From positions 3,324,501 to 3,388,500 of the forward strand of contig NC_134995.1 in assembly GCF_050947335.1 (NCBI RefSeq): a stretch of 64,000 nt of DNA, in the 5' to 3' direction. This stretch comes from Megachile rotundata (lineage: Eukaryota > Arthropoda > Insecta > Hymenoptera > Megachilidae). The notes beneath the pieces were generated by a model. The model ran no database searches and had not been told where the DNA came from. It worked only from the letters and a program-made list of their open reading frames with translations. How positions within the stretch are numbered: the stretch's first letter is position 1; every line of letters begins with the position of its first letter. The translations under genes and the position numbers were made by a program. Shown piece by piece: positions 1-9,586 of this stretch.

Positions 1-481
1 ACCAATCCGGACAGATTGTTATTTGTAAAAGACAGTGATTGGTGAGATGATTCGACGAATGAGGTTGTAAGATTTTAGCCTTCACTCCAGGGTTGTAAAT
101 AACGTTTCGTTAATAAGGTGACCCAAACAGTTAAGTGATTTGGGTCCTTCAAAGAACTAAGTAATGAAACACATTGCGAGACTGCTGAATGACCGAGTCA
201 GGGTGCCTGGTCCGCCGAGTACGCAAGGATTTTCGTAAACACTGCACACAGCAAGGGTGCACAGTTTAGGACTATGGACATAAACTTCTTTAAGGAAAGA
301 TATATTGGCGTTATAAAGATGTGCTTTTCTGGCCTGTTAAAAGGTTATTGTCAATAGTTAAGAATGTCAAGCTGTAGAGACATCCATGTGGTCTTGAAGA
401 TCCGTTTGAAATTGCAAGAGTAAAGGTTTGACAAAACACCCATAAATATTACGCTAATTATATTCCGAGCGCTTCGGAACA
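1..481 (-). repeat. Partial 3' LTR of the non-autonomous element
   Basis: This matches 5105-5585 base for base as far as I can read. On the minus strand it begins TGTTCCGAAGCGCTCGG at 481, directly after the polypurine tract. About 395 bases of the LTR should lie left of the window. Confidence 0.85.
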
Positions 482-491
482 TCCTCCCCCC
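482..491 (-). other. Polypurine tract
   Basis: The minus strand reads GGGGGGAGGA directly before the TG of the LTR, the usual plus-strand primer position in LTR elements. The BEL element has GGGGGGAGCA in the same place (18133-18142). Confidence 0.8.
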
Positions 492-1187
492 GTTGAGAGG
501 GTACCGATCAATAAAATAAAGTCTGGGTACTTATCTTCGAACTGTAGAGTTTCGTGTGGTATCACCTACGATTATCTTAATGTTACCGGGTATACTTGTC
601 CTATTTGATTGGTAGAAAGTGACACTCGCTGGATTTCGTAAAAAGAATTGTTGTGGCATCTTGAACGTTGAACTCCTGAATGGAGCTGTCTGATCTTGTG
701 TATCATGGCATCAAGAGACCATTGCAGTGATGGTGTATTTAGTTTTCTTAATGATGCTTTCTTTCATTTGATCAATGAATCCTGATGATTCACTTGATGA
801 TTTAATGCCCGCTTGCGTAGAACTCGTTAACGAATCGCCAATAACAAATTGTTTGAAATCAAAGAATGGTACATCACTGCGTCTGATGTGATATGCATGA
901 ATGAGCGTGATTTCACAATGACCTTGTTCAACTAATTAACATGTTGTAATTTGTAATGTAAATAGTTTAGTTCTTGCGACACATTCGAAGTAGAATTTGG
1001 ATTGTGTTTGTCATTTCATTGTGAATTTGTGATGAAAACAGTTTGAAGAAGAATTGGTAATTGAATCAGTTACATGCATTCGATGTGACTGATAGATCCT
1101 CAAAAGATACTAAAGTTGTAAACATATATGAAAGACAGTTTGAGGCACTGTTGTACTGAGCTTGTGTGGTTTACAGATTGTTTGAAA

Positions 1188-1318
1188 TTGATCCGATCAA
1201 CGAAAGTTGGTTTTTCGTCTCACTTCGTGTTCTAGTGTATTCTCGTGTCTTGATTGCGTATGTTGTTGTTGCGATGAGTTCGCAAAGGTGAGTGTGCGTC
1301 ACCAAAAGATAGTTCAGT
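1188..1318 (-). repeat. LTR-derived block inside the element interior
   Basis: The stretch from TTGATCCGATCAACG to GTCACCAAAAG resembles about 60218-60360 of the solo LTR at 59894-60951 (TTGATCAAATCAACGG ... CATCATCAAAAG), with small indels. A second matching block (2270-2310) follows after about 950 bases in this element but directly in the solo LTR. The interior therefore appears to contain LTR-type sequence split by an insertion that includes the tandem repeat. Confidence 0.55.
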
Positions 1319-1440
1319 TATTGGCCATTATGATGGTTAGCAAGGTGATCAAGCAGTTGAATGATTTGGATTTTTAAAGGAAGTAAAGAACGGGCGCCAT
1401 ACATAGCTGTTTATTGTCTAGACCCAAGTGTCTATCTTAA

Positions 1441-1915
1441 AATTGTGATTAGCGGCAGGGAGTGTGTCTAACGTGGGCGTCACCGTGTGACTGAGAGCTA
1501 GCCTCGTCTAGCTCCTTTACCAACACGAAAGACGCTTCACCATGTATGCTGTTTGTTTTTGCAAGAATCTCCCTTCTTACATCTTATATCAAATCAATTC
1601 TCTGCTCGTATCTATCTTTTAATTGTGATTAGCAGCAGGGAGTTGGTCTAACGTGGGCGTCACCGTGTGACTGAGAGTTAGCCTGGTCTAACTCCTTTAC
1701 CCATGATAGATACTTCCCTACGCTATCTGTCTTTGCAAAAACCTTCCTTCTAACATCTTGCACCAAATCAACTCTCTGCTCGTGTCTATGCTAGGACCGT
1801 GATTAGCAGCAAGGAGTTGGTCTAACGTGGACGTCACCCCTAAGGTTCCCAAACCTGTGACTGAGAGCTAGCCTGGTCTAGCCCCTTTACCCACGATAGA
1901 TACTTCCTTACGCTA
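1441..1915. repeat. Tandem repeat, three units of about 180 bases
   Basis: Units start near 1441, 1621 and 1797. Each has the core GTGATTAGC(A/G)GCA, then GGTCTAACGTGG, then GACTGAGAGCTAGCC, then TTTACCC, and ends in a segment with AAATCAA(C/T)TCTCTGCTCGT. The third unit carries a short internal insertion after GTCACC and lacks the end segment. The units differ by point changes and small indels. Their role is unknown. Confidence 0.8.
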
Positions 1916-4690
1916 TCGGGAAAAACCTGCGGCTGTGGTGCACGTGGGCAGCTGTTATTTTGCTAAGACCCGCTGACTTGGGACCCTGTCCTTGAAGTAC
2001 GCATACTTCGCGGACCGTGACACCACAGGAGGTACGTTTAGGTGACCCCGAAACAGAGAGTGATAAATTAAGGAAAGTCAGTTCTATGTTGTCTGTTTGG
2101 GTTTTCTCAAGAGTTGTATGAGAGGACGAAAGTGTCCGGAAATCATAAATTGGCTTTCTTACAAAAGCTAAACAAGACGTGATGGAAAGCAAGGAGTTGG
2201 AAGGTAATGCACACAACTGCAATGCACAATGGGTGTCATATGAACAGATCTGGTTGTTATAGAAAACCAAGACTAAACAAGTTGCCTCAACACTGTCAGA
2301 AAGAAATAGAGGATGAGCCTTAATGTTTGAAGTGTTTTAATAACACAAATCTCTGGTGTTTTGGTATCTCTAAATTGAATACCATGTATTTGTATATTGT
2401 TTTCGTGTTACACAGAGTCTCCAATTCAGGAAGGTCGTAAATCTTCTGAATTGAAATATTTCATGAAACTTTGATCATAAACAATGATCCAAACTTAATC
2501 TGTAATATAGATTTCAATAATAACATTTTAGTGGTGTTTCTGATGTTTTGTTCCATGAAGTTAAAGAAAAGTAAATTTCATGATAGAATAATGTAAAATT
2601 GATAAAAAATAGGACTCTGTGACCATGAGGATAGCCAAGGTTTCATCAGGTAGTATTCTAAACGAGGGTCGAAACCTGATGACAATAGTATGTCATTGAC
2701 GACCGTCTTCTATACTTGATTTCAACTGACGAAAGGTCGGCATTGAGTTTTATTGAGTAAAATTTGTTTATGACCGTATGTATGCACACCTAAAGTCAGC
2801 GTTCTTTTTACGAACATGAACAATTGTTTCACGTTTTTGGAAAAAGTTATTGAATTTTCTTAAAAGAAAATCATAAATGAGTTTACAATCGATCTCATAT
2901 TACTGACAATCTCTAATAGTTTGAAAATAATTCAATGAATAAGTTTCATTTTGAATTGAACTACGAACTTTAAATGATAATTTAAATGAAGAGTTCATGG
3001 AGACTGAAATGTAGAAGAAGGACGTAAACATTTCTTACAAATGCTGAACTTGTAGTTCATTCTTTACTTTCCAAATTGAAGTGTGATTGCATTACAAAAT
3101 AAAGTGAATTGAACTACACACAGAACGACATATTTTGTATGAATTGGGGAACTGTCGAGCTCCCCCCGATGAGCCGATTCAGATTCAATGTTTGAAGGTA
3201 CGAATCTAAATCAATGTAGGAAGAGATTTCAGATATTTAACAATAGCGAGGATTGAATGGTTGATACACTAAATCTGAATGATTAGATAAAACCTTAAAC
3301 TGGTTAAGGAAGTTAACGTGTGCTGATTTTGTTGAATAGATATTTTGAACAATCACAATAGATTTATCTGTTATTACATAGATGATGAATACATTAATTT
3401 CCTATTCTCTTGAATTGTCAACATATCCTAACTATGTGACAATTGACAGAAATGCCTTTGTAATAAAATAGAAAAGCTAACAATGAAATTAGATCTTGTG
3501 TGAATTTGAATTTAATCTTCTTAGGATGACAACTGTAATGTCAGTGATAGTTGATATGACAGAAATTCAATTACACAAAATATTAGAGAATAAATTTTCA
3601 AACAATTTAGATATAAGAAGCACCTTATAATATTCATTGTTTATTACAGAAGTGGCCTGAGCAAAATCCTTTCAATTGTAAATAGGGCAACCTCTTGCAA
3701 GAAAGAGATAATATCAATGAGGTAAATTTTGAGATAAAGTTTTTAATTTTAATACTCTGACGAAATTGACAATAGATCATATTTGTGGTAGAAACCTGTA
3801 ATTTCAACCAATGATACTAAGATCCGCAGGTTAATTGATGGTCATCTGTCTGTACAACCAGACGTAAGAATTGTTTTGAAGATTTTATTATATGCATTTT
3901 ATACGATCTTGAATAAATGTAAGAAGATGAATGGATAATAAGCCTGTTTTATCAAAGAATATGTGCAAACGTGTTTGCAATGGTTTTATGACCATTAGGG
4001 TAGGTATGCGAGAGACAGGTAGTGCGCTAAAACAGTGGGTCGAAGGACCTGTCGGACACTCTTCCAGAGTAATAATGTAACCTTGGCTATGACGGTATAA
4101 TAATTATTTTGAATTCTGAAACTACATGTTTGCTTAGATTCATGGAACAATTAAAGTTGATTTTTGTTGAGAAGATTGGATATTTAAATCAAGTAATTGT
4201 ATGTGCATGAGAAAACATGAGACATCGCAATGATGTGACTTTTCGTAATCGTGAAAACTGGTCATGTGTCAAGAGACCTGGTTGATGTTATTACTTCATT
4301 TGTGTCGCAAGCGGTTAATGTTAAATTCTTGTACTAAGAATTGTGTTTCGTTTATACTTGACGGATTTGACATGACTATCTGATGTCATGAAATCGTGTA
4401 ACAACAATATCACAGAATTGGCGAAACGATTAAACGAGCCTACTTTAAAGAAGCGGAATTGTATATGGTTTGTCGACTTATCTTGTTAAAGCCTCTGGAA
4501 TATCCTCAGATTGTCCGTTGTTTGACATGTTCTCGATTTGATTAAACTTAATAATCCGTTTGACACGTATGGGAACACACCAGTGTGGTCACTCACTGTG
4601 ATTTTTCAAACACTTATGATACACATTGTAACACATAATCCTGTTTATTGCACTTGTAACTGAGTTTATACACTGAGCAAGTTCGTAGAA

Positions 4691-4707
4691 TCCGGCTCGA
4701 AGGACCA
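4691..4707 (-). other. Primer binding site, tRNA-Tyr type
   Basis: The minus strand reads TGGTCCTTCGAGCCGGA two bases after the LTR end. From knowledge of eukaryotic tRNAs, this is the complement of the 3' end of tRNA-Tyr (acceptor strand ending TCGAAGG, A, CCA). The same 17 bases occur at 12470-12486 in the BEL element. Confidence 0.8.
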
Positions 4708-4709
4708 AA

Positions 4710-5585
4710 TGTTACGCGCGATGGGTAAAATATAAACTGTTTACAGTTATTTACGAAGGTTGTAAATCTTCGTCGACCCATGGCGTTTCCAGAACCTGTT
4801 ACAGTCGTGGAATATTTCTAAAGTTAATATTATGAAGTAGAATTTTATTGTAAAGTAGAGTTTATATAGTGGCTCAGAGTCCTCCACACTGGTGTGTCCA
4901 GGTCAATGAAGGATGTAGATCATCATCCCACTAGTTCTACTGGTTGTTGTGTGTTGATGTAGTTGATAGTTACAAAGTTAATCTAAGACCGACTAAAGTA
5001 AGTATATTTCAACGAAGCTAATCTAAGACTGACTAGTTGCTTCTAAACAGCCAGAAAAGAAAGCACAGGAAGAAGTTCAGGACGTGAAGGCGTTGCCAAA
5101 AGGGACCAATCCGGACAGATTGTTATTTGTAAAAGACAGTGATTGGTGAGATGATTCGACGAATGAGGTTGTAAGATTTTAGCCTTCACTCCAGGGTTGT
5201 AAATAACGTTTCGTTAATAAGGTGACCCAAACAGTTAAGTGATTTGGGTCCTTCAAAGAACTAAGTAATGAAACACATTGCGAGACTGCTGAATGACCGA
5301 GTCAGGGTGCCTGGTCCGCCGAGTACGCAAGGATTTTCGTAAACACTGCACACAGCAAGGGTGCACAGTTTAGGACTATGGACATAAACTTCTTTAAGGA
5401 AAGATATATTGGCGTTATAAAGATGTGCTTTTCTGGCCTGTTAAAAGGTTATTGTCAATAGTTAAGAATGTCAAGCTGTAGAGACATCCATGTGGTCTTG
5501 AAGATCCGTTTGAAATTGCAAGAGTAAAGGTTTGACAAAACACCCATAAATATTACGCTAATTATATTCCGAGCGCTTCGGAACA
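4710..5585 (-). repeat. 5' LTR of the non-autonomous element (876 bases)
   Basis: This is bounded by TG at 4710 and CA at 5585 (plus-strand reading; TGTTACGCGC ... CGGAACA). It is related along its length to solo LTRs at 50913-51721 (inverted relative to this) and 59894-60951 (same orientation), which define a family with LTR lengths of 809, 876 and 1,058 bases. Confidence 0.85.
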
Positions 5586-6494
5586 GTTAGATATATTATT
5601 TGTGTAAAAAGTAATAAATATTGGCAGCCATATTATATCTACCATTTTCAGCTGTAAGTGATTTGTATTAAATTCTTGATATGATTTAAAAAATTTAGAA
5701 GTAAAATATTTTAGGAAGTTCTAACTAAATCTTAAATTTTTATTATTTTATCGAGCTTCTTCGTTAACCTGCACAATTGCATACGACAAATGATTCACAA
5801 AAATTGCATACTATTCTAAAACAGAACAAAAATATTAAAACTTCAGTCAAAATGATGTGCAATAAAATATTAACTATTTTAAAAAAAAGTGAGGTGTGTG
5901 CTACTGTTGTCCAAGGTATCAAGCTTACAACAGTGAAATTTCGTTGTGCAAAATGTTATTCTTTTAGCTCCGCTCTAGTTAGTAATACTCTTGTTTCTGT
6001 AAATAAATTACTTTTTCAAGAATTTATTCGAGAACAGCTACTCGCTGAAGAGAAGATACTTTGCCGACTAAAATGAAGTCATTTAAGTTGTGTAAGTAAA
6101 CAAATATGCCAAATTAGTTTTATTACAGTGTAACAAACATAAATGGTATAAAACGTAGAAATTTTTAGAAAAGGTTTACGACACGACAATTTTAGTTTTT
6201 AGTAAATTTATTTATTGATGCATTCATTGCTCACCAAGGAATCACGTGGCGGATTTTTGGAAAAACCCAGAATTTCCTATATACCATCGTCCTCTCCCAT
6301 GTAGAAAACTCTGTCCCCTTCCAAAAATGTACCACGCCAAGGGCGCAATGGAAGGGAGAATAGAGGTCTTAAATATGGTAAAATATGCCAAAACAGAACA
6401 GAAGTAAAAGAAAAGTCAGTAAGTATTTCAACAGAACAAGCTCAGCACTAAAATATTCATACAAATTTAGAATTCACTGTTACTGTAGTTTAAC
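5586..6494. other. AT-rich stretch without a recognised gene
   Basis: The only open frame of note is 5777-6076 (plus, 99 codons), lysine-rich with a short Cys-x-x-Cys pair (RCAKC) but no family I recognise; it could be a transposon relic or chance. Around 6240-6360 the sequence is more GC-rich and mixed, possibly an old repeat fragment. Confidence 0.4.
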
Positions 6495-7346
6495 AAATAA
6501 AATAATTTTAAGAAAAAAAATACACCGACTTCGAAATGCACTAAAAAGTATAAAATAATTTCTATTTCCTAATGAAGTAATTTCTATTTCATTCAATCAT
6601 ACAATTAAGTAACAGATATGAATGAAACCTATTTACTCGTTAGGTAGTATATTAAATACATTTCAACCTTTTCGGAGGCGGCGCATCATTAAAAATATCT
6701 CAGTAAACGTTGCTGCCAATAACCAGTTGATTGTGGTATGACGTATTGGAAATTAATAAATCCTGAGAAAGAATACGAACCATTATAGATATACCTGGTA
6801 ATATACGTAAATGGAACGACTGCATCTTTATTTTGCAACGTTTCTGATATAAATGAAATTGAATCGACTTCGTTCGCATGTGGAAGCCATGCATCTAAGA
6901 ACCTATAAACGGAGCCCACGACGCGGGAATTACCAAACTTGCGGCAGATGGGCTCTATCTTTATAGTATATGCGGCGATCGAGTCTTTCCGTCGCATACT
7001 CTATGAATCTAGATAGACCATAGTTACATTCTATACGCACTAACACCTACTTCGCGGCGTGCTATTGAGTTATATGTATAGAAAAAAAATAGCTATACAA
7101 GCTTTGCCTATGTTCGGCTGTCCAAAGGTTGACATGTTCAAGAAACTTTTAATTTTGCGTCGCCTCCGAAAAGGTTGAAATGTATTTAATATACTACCTA
7201 ACGAGTAAATAGGTTTCATTCATGTCTGTTACGTAACTGTATGATTGAATGAAATAGAAATTATTTCATTAGGAAATAGAAATTATTTTATACGTTTTAG
7301 TGCATTTCGAAGTCGGTGTATTTTTTTTCTTAAAATTATTTTATTT
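6495..7346. mobile_element. Fold-back (long inverted repeat) element
   Basis: An arm at 6495-6685 and its inverted copy at 7156-7346 (about 190 bases each, a few mismatches) enclose about 470 bases. Landmarks are GTCGGTGTATTTTTTTTCTT at the outer part and CCTTTTCGGAGGCG at the inner part. The interior holds a minus-strand ORF (6689-6997, 102 codons) with no domain I recognise. No clear TSD is visible (TTAAC on the left, CACGC on the right), so the true ends may differ by some bases. Confidence 0.75.
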
Positions 7347-8496
7347 CACGCTTTTTAGTGGAATGGAGAGAATTGTATAGGATACTGTGAGACAGTTCTT
7401 CCGGGCTTTTTTTCTGTCTGCGTAAATGCCATGAACATAATTAAGTAAAAGGCAACATGGATATTCGTTTTTTTTTTGCTACAACAATCCTTTGCAACTA
7501 AAAAATGAAAAATTTTTTGATAATGGTACCAATGGGGAGTCAGCACCTTCCATATGCAAAAGGTTTCATTCCGATCGGTCCACCCAGTTAGGCGTAATCG
7601 GCGAACATACTAGGAAAAAAAAAAAAAAAAAAAAAAATATATACTGATCGAATTGAGTAACCTCCTCCTTTTTCGAAATCGGTTAATAAAATTGTAACCT
7701 TTGTTCTACCAAAACAAGTTTATACTGGACATGCATAAGTACACTAATCGCATGATCCATGTTTTCAAAATGGTACGATTTAAAAATGAATGTGATTTTA
7801 TTAAATGTTATTCTATTGGTTATAACCTGTTAAAACAAATCATAAAGTTTAAAAAAAATGCTGAAATACCTAAAGATCATGAAAGGAATATTGAAAATCG
7901 GCAGAGCTACCTTGCAGACAGTTTTCAAAACTTAAGTTATGGAAAGTTTCGTGCAAGTTTATTGGTTTAAGTGTTTTAAGTGCGAACTAACGTTTCATTA
8001 CTTTGTCTGAGCCATACTTCATACCCTCGCTTAATGCTTCGTACTCCTTAGTGGATGATAATATTTTTCTGATAATGTATGCCTACTACATAAAAGGCAG
8101 TATTATAATTCGTTCATTCTTTAGTCACCCGCTATCTTGTTATACCTGCAGGATTCACAGCCAACAGTGGGGCATATAATTTTCATTACTTCTAAATTAA
8201 TATTCAGTAACTCCATTGTTGAATACACTCCAAGCGCCAATTATTATAATGTGTAAAGCCTCATTGGGATTTCTCCAACAAATCCTAATCAAATAACGGA
8301 TTGTATACCGTTTAATATGCATTATTTAATTACCGTCGATTATTTATTGTGTATGCTTTGCAATTTTAGCAACACGCTGGTTAATTATCGAAATTTTCTG
8401 GTAGAATCTTCACCAAATTTGTATCACAGCATACATAATGTATTTAAAAAATAGAACAAATTTCTTTTACGAACGTTAGAATGAAACATACACTTG
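7347..8496. other. Unannotated stretch with a poly(A) tract
   Basis: A run of about 25 A residues (7614-7637) follows the block CCGATCGGTCCACCCAGTTA, which looks like the tail of a retroposed sequence. A plus-strand ORF at 7701-7970 (89 codons, rich in Lys and Asn) has no recognisable family. The rest is AT-rich with nothing supported. Confidence 0.35.
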
Positions 8497-9276
8497 TGTA
8501 ACCGCTCGTACGAGGTTACTCGCGTCGCGAACTGATCGCACGGATTTTTTAACTCCGTGCCACGAGGTCGTAAATCTCGTGACTCGTTTGGCCACGATCC
8601 TTCGCGACGCGCTGCTCTGCGGAATTAACTTTCGAGCAGTGATTCAAAGTGAGTCCGGACGATTGACTCCGGAAAATGGTTAAGTCCGTAACGTTAACTT
8701 ATCGAAAGTTATGTTCTCTTCGAATGTGCGAGATGTTCTGTGCGAATGTTAGATATGTTCGGTTCGAATGATAGATAGGTTCTGTCGTACGATGCGTTCT
8801 GTCCTTAGCTCTCGATCGTGCAAGCTAAGGAGCCCTGGCGAAAGTCTTGGAAACACGCTGATTGGTCATCATTCGATTTTTGATTTTCCAATCAACGTGT
8901 CCCTTGACTTTCTCCCACCCTTCCGTTACGCCCTTAGCGCGTTTCTTTAGGAGGGTGGGACGGTACCAGAGCGTACGTGAGAAATCTGCAAGTCCGGCAA
9001 CGCCGGGGTTTTTCCTCTGGGTCTCAGGCCCGATGGCCGTAAAGTACCGTAACGAATGTACCGTCGAAATGACCCTTCAGAATTACCGGATTTATGACAG
9101 GAATTGGCTATCGAGGACGAAACGAAACTAAAAATTTAACGCTATTGTACGAAAAAAGGTAAATGAGTATTGCAGGAAGTAAGGAAAAAGTCTTTCTCAA
9201 AAATAGCCTTTGTCGCGGACCTATCATAAACTCTCCAAGCAGAATTCTCACGTACCGTGTTCCAACGGTTGGAACA
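8497..9276 (-). repeat. Solo LTR, diverged BEL/Pao family, TSD ACTTG
   Basis: The segment runs from TGTAACCG at 8497 to GGAACA at 9276 and is flanked on both sides by ACTTG (8492-8496 and 9277-9281). Read on the minus strand it parallels the LTR of the BEL element at 11795: TGTTCC start, then GAGTTTATGATAGGTCCG versus AGTTTATTTATGATCGGTCC, GCCGGACTTG versus GCCGGACGTTC, then AGGGTGGGA and the gene-free GC-rich 3' half. It is clearly diverged. With no second LTR or interior it is a solo LTR left by recombination. The ORFs in this GC-rich stretch are shadows. Confidence 0.85.
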
Positions 9277-9316
9277 ACTTGCACATCTGAACCTGGTGCG
9301 GCTGACCCAGGGGCCG

Positions 9317-9351
9317 CACAGTGATCCCAAATCGTAAAAACCTGGCCAAAA
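9317..9351 (+). repeat. Transib left terminal inverted repeat
   Basis: The sequence begins with the heptamer CACAGTG and contains AAAAACCTGGCC. The heptamer is the same as the consensus heptamer of V(D)J recombination signals, expected from the common descent of Transib and RAG1. It differs from the right end at three positions. Confidence 0.92.
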
Positions 9352-9586
9352 CCTCGAAAATGAATTTTTCGTTGGGGCTGTTTTAACAACTGAGTTGTAT
9401 ACTCTAATACTGTATCTATGGGAAAACAGAGGAGTAAAGGTTTTATTACTTATACCTGCAAAATGATGAGTGTTCACTTACCGCGTTCATTCGTCACGCA
9501 GTTTTTGTGCAGTGAAGTTCAGTGTGCAAGAGCAAAGTGTAAAGTGAATAATTTTAAACAGACTATATTAATTTCAATTCTGCAAA

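Larger units (their letters stand above)
492..4690 (-). other. Non-coding interior of the LARD-like element
   Basis: This AT-rich interior has stops in all frames; the longest ORF (minus, 1908-2270, 120 codons) has no recognisable domain and lies partly in a tandem repeat. It holds three units of a roughly 180-base tandem repeat (1441 to about 1915) and blocks near 1188-1318 and 2270-2310 that resemble the middle of the related solo LTR at 59894-60951. I see nothing else in it. Confidence 0.7.
1..5585 (-). mobile_element. Large non-autonomous LTR retrotransposon (LARD-like, BEL/Pao-type signals), left end cut by window
   Basis: Bases 1-481 and 5105-5585 look the same on reading, and the right copy extends left to a TG at 4710, so these are two LTRs with the left one cut by the window edge. 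Read on the minus strand, the right LTR starts TGTTCCG and ends AACA, is followed by a primer binding site (4707-4691), and the left LTR is preceded by a G-rich polypurine tract (491-482). The interior (482-4709, 4.2 kb) has no ORF above 120 codons and no gag or pol motif that I can see, so the element must be moved by proteins from elsewhere. The primer site and polypurine tract closely match those of the BEL/Pao element at 11795-18811, a plausible helper class. The apparently identical LTR stretch implies a recent insertion. The TSD cannot be checked because one end lies outside the window. Confidence 0.85.

Noticed and set aside
9317..9351. True 12/23 recombination signal sequence
   Set aside because: The heptamer is perfect, but the AAAACC block sits about 10 bases from it at both ends and both ends use the same spacing, so there is no 12/23 pair. 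It is a Transib terminus, not a V(D)J signal.
8768..9477. Overlapping ORFs of 60-111 codons as host genes
   Set aside because: They lie in the GC-richer solo LTR and its flank, on both strands, with no domain.
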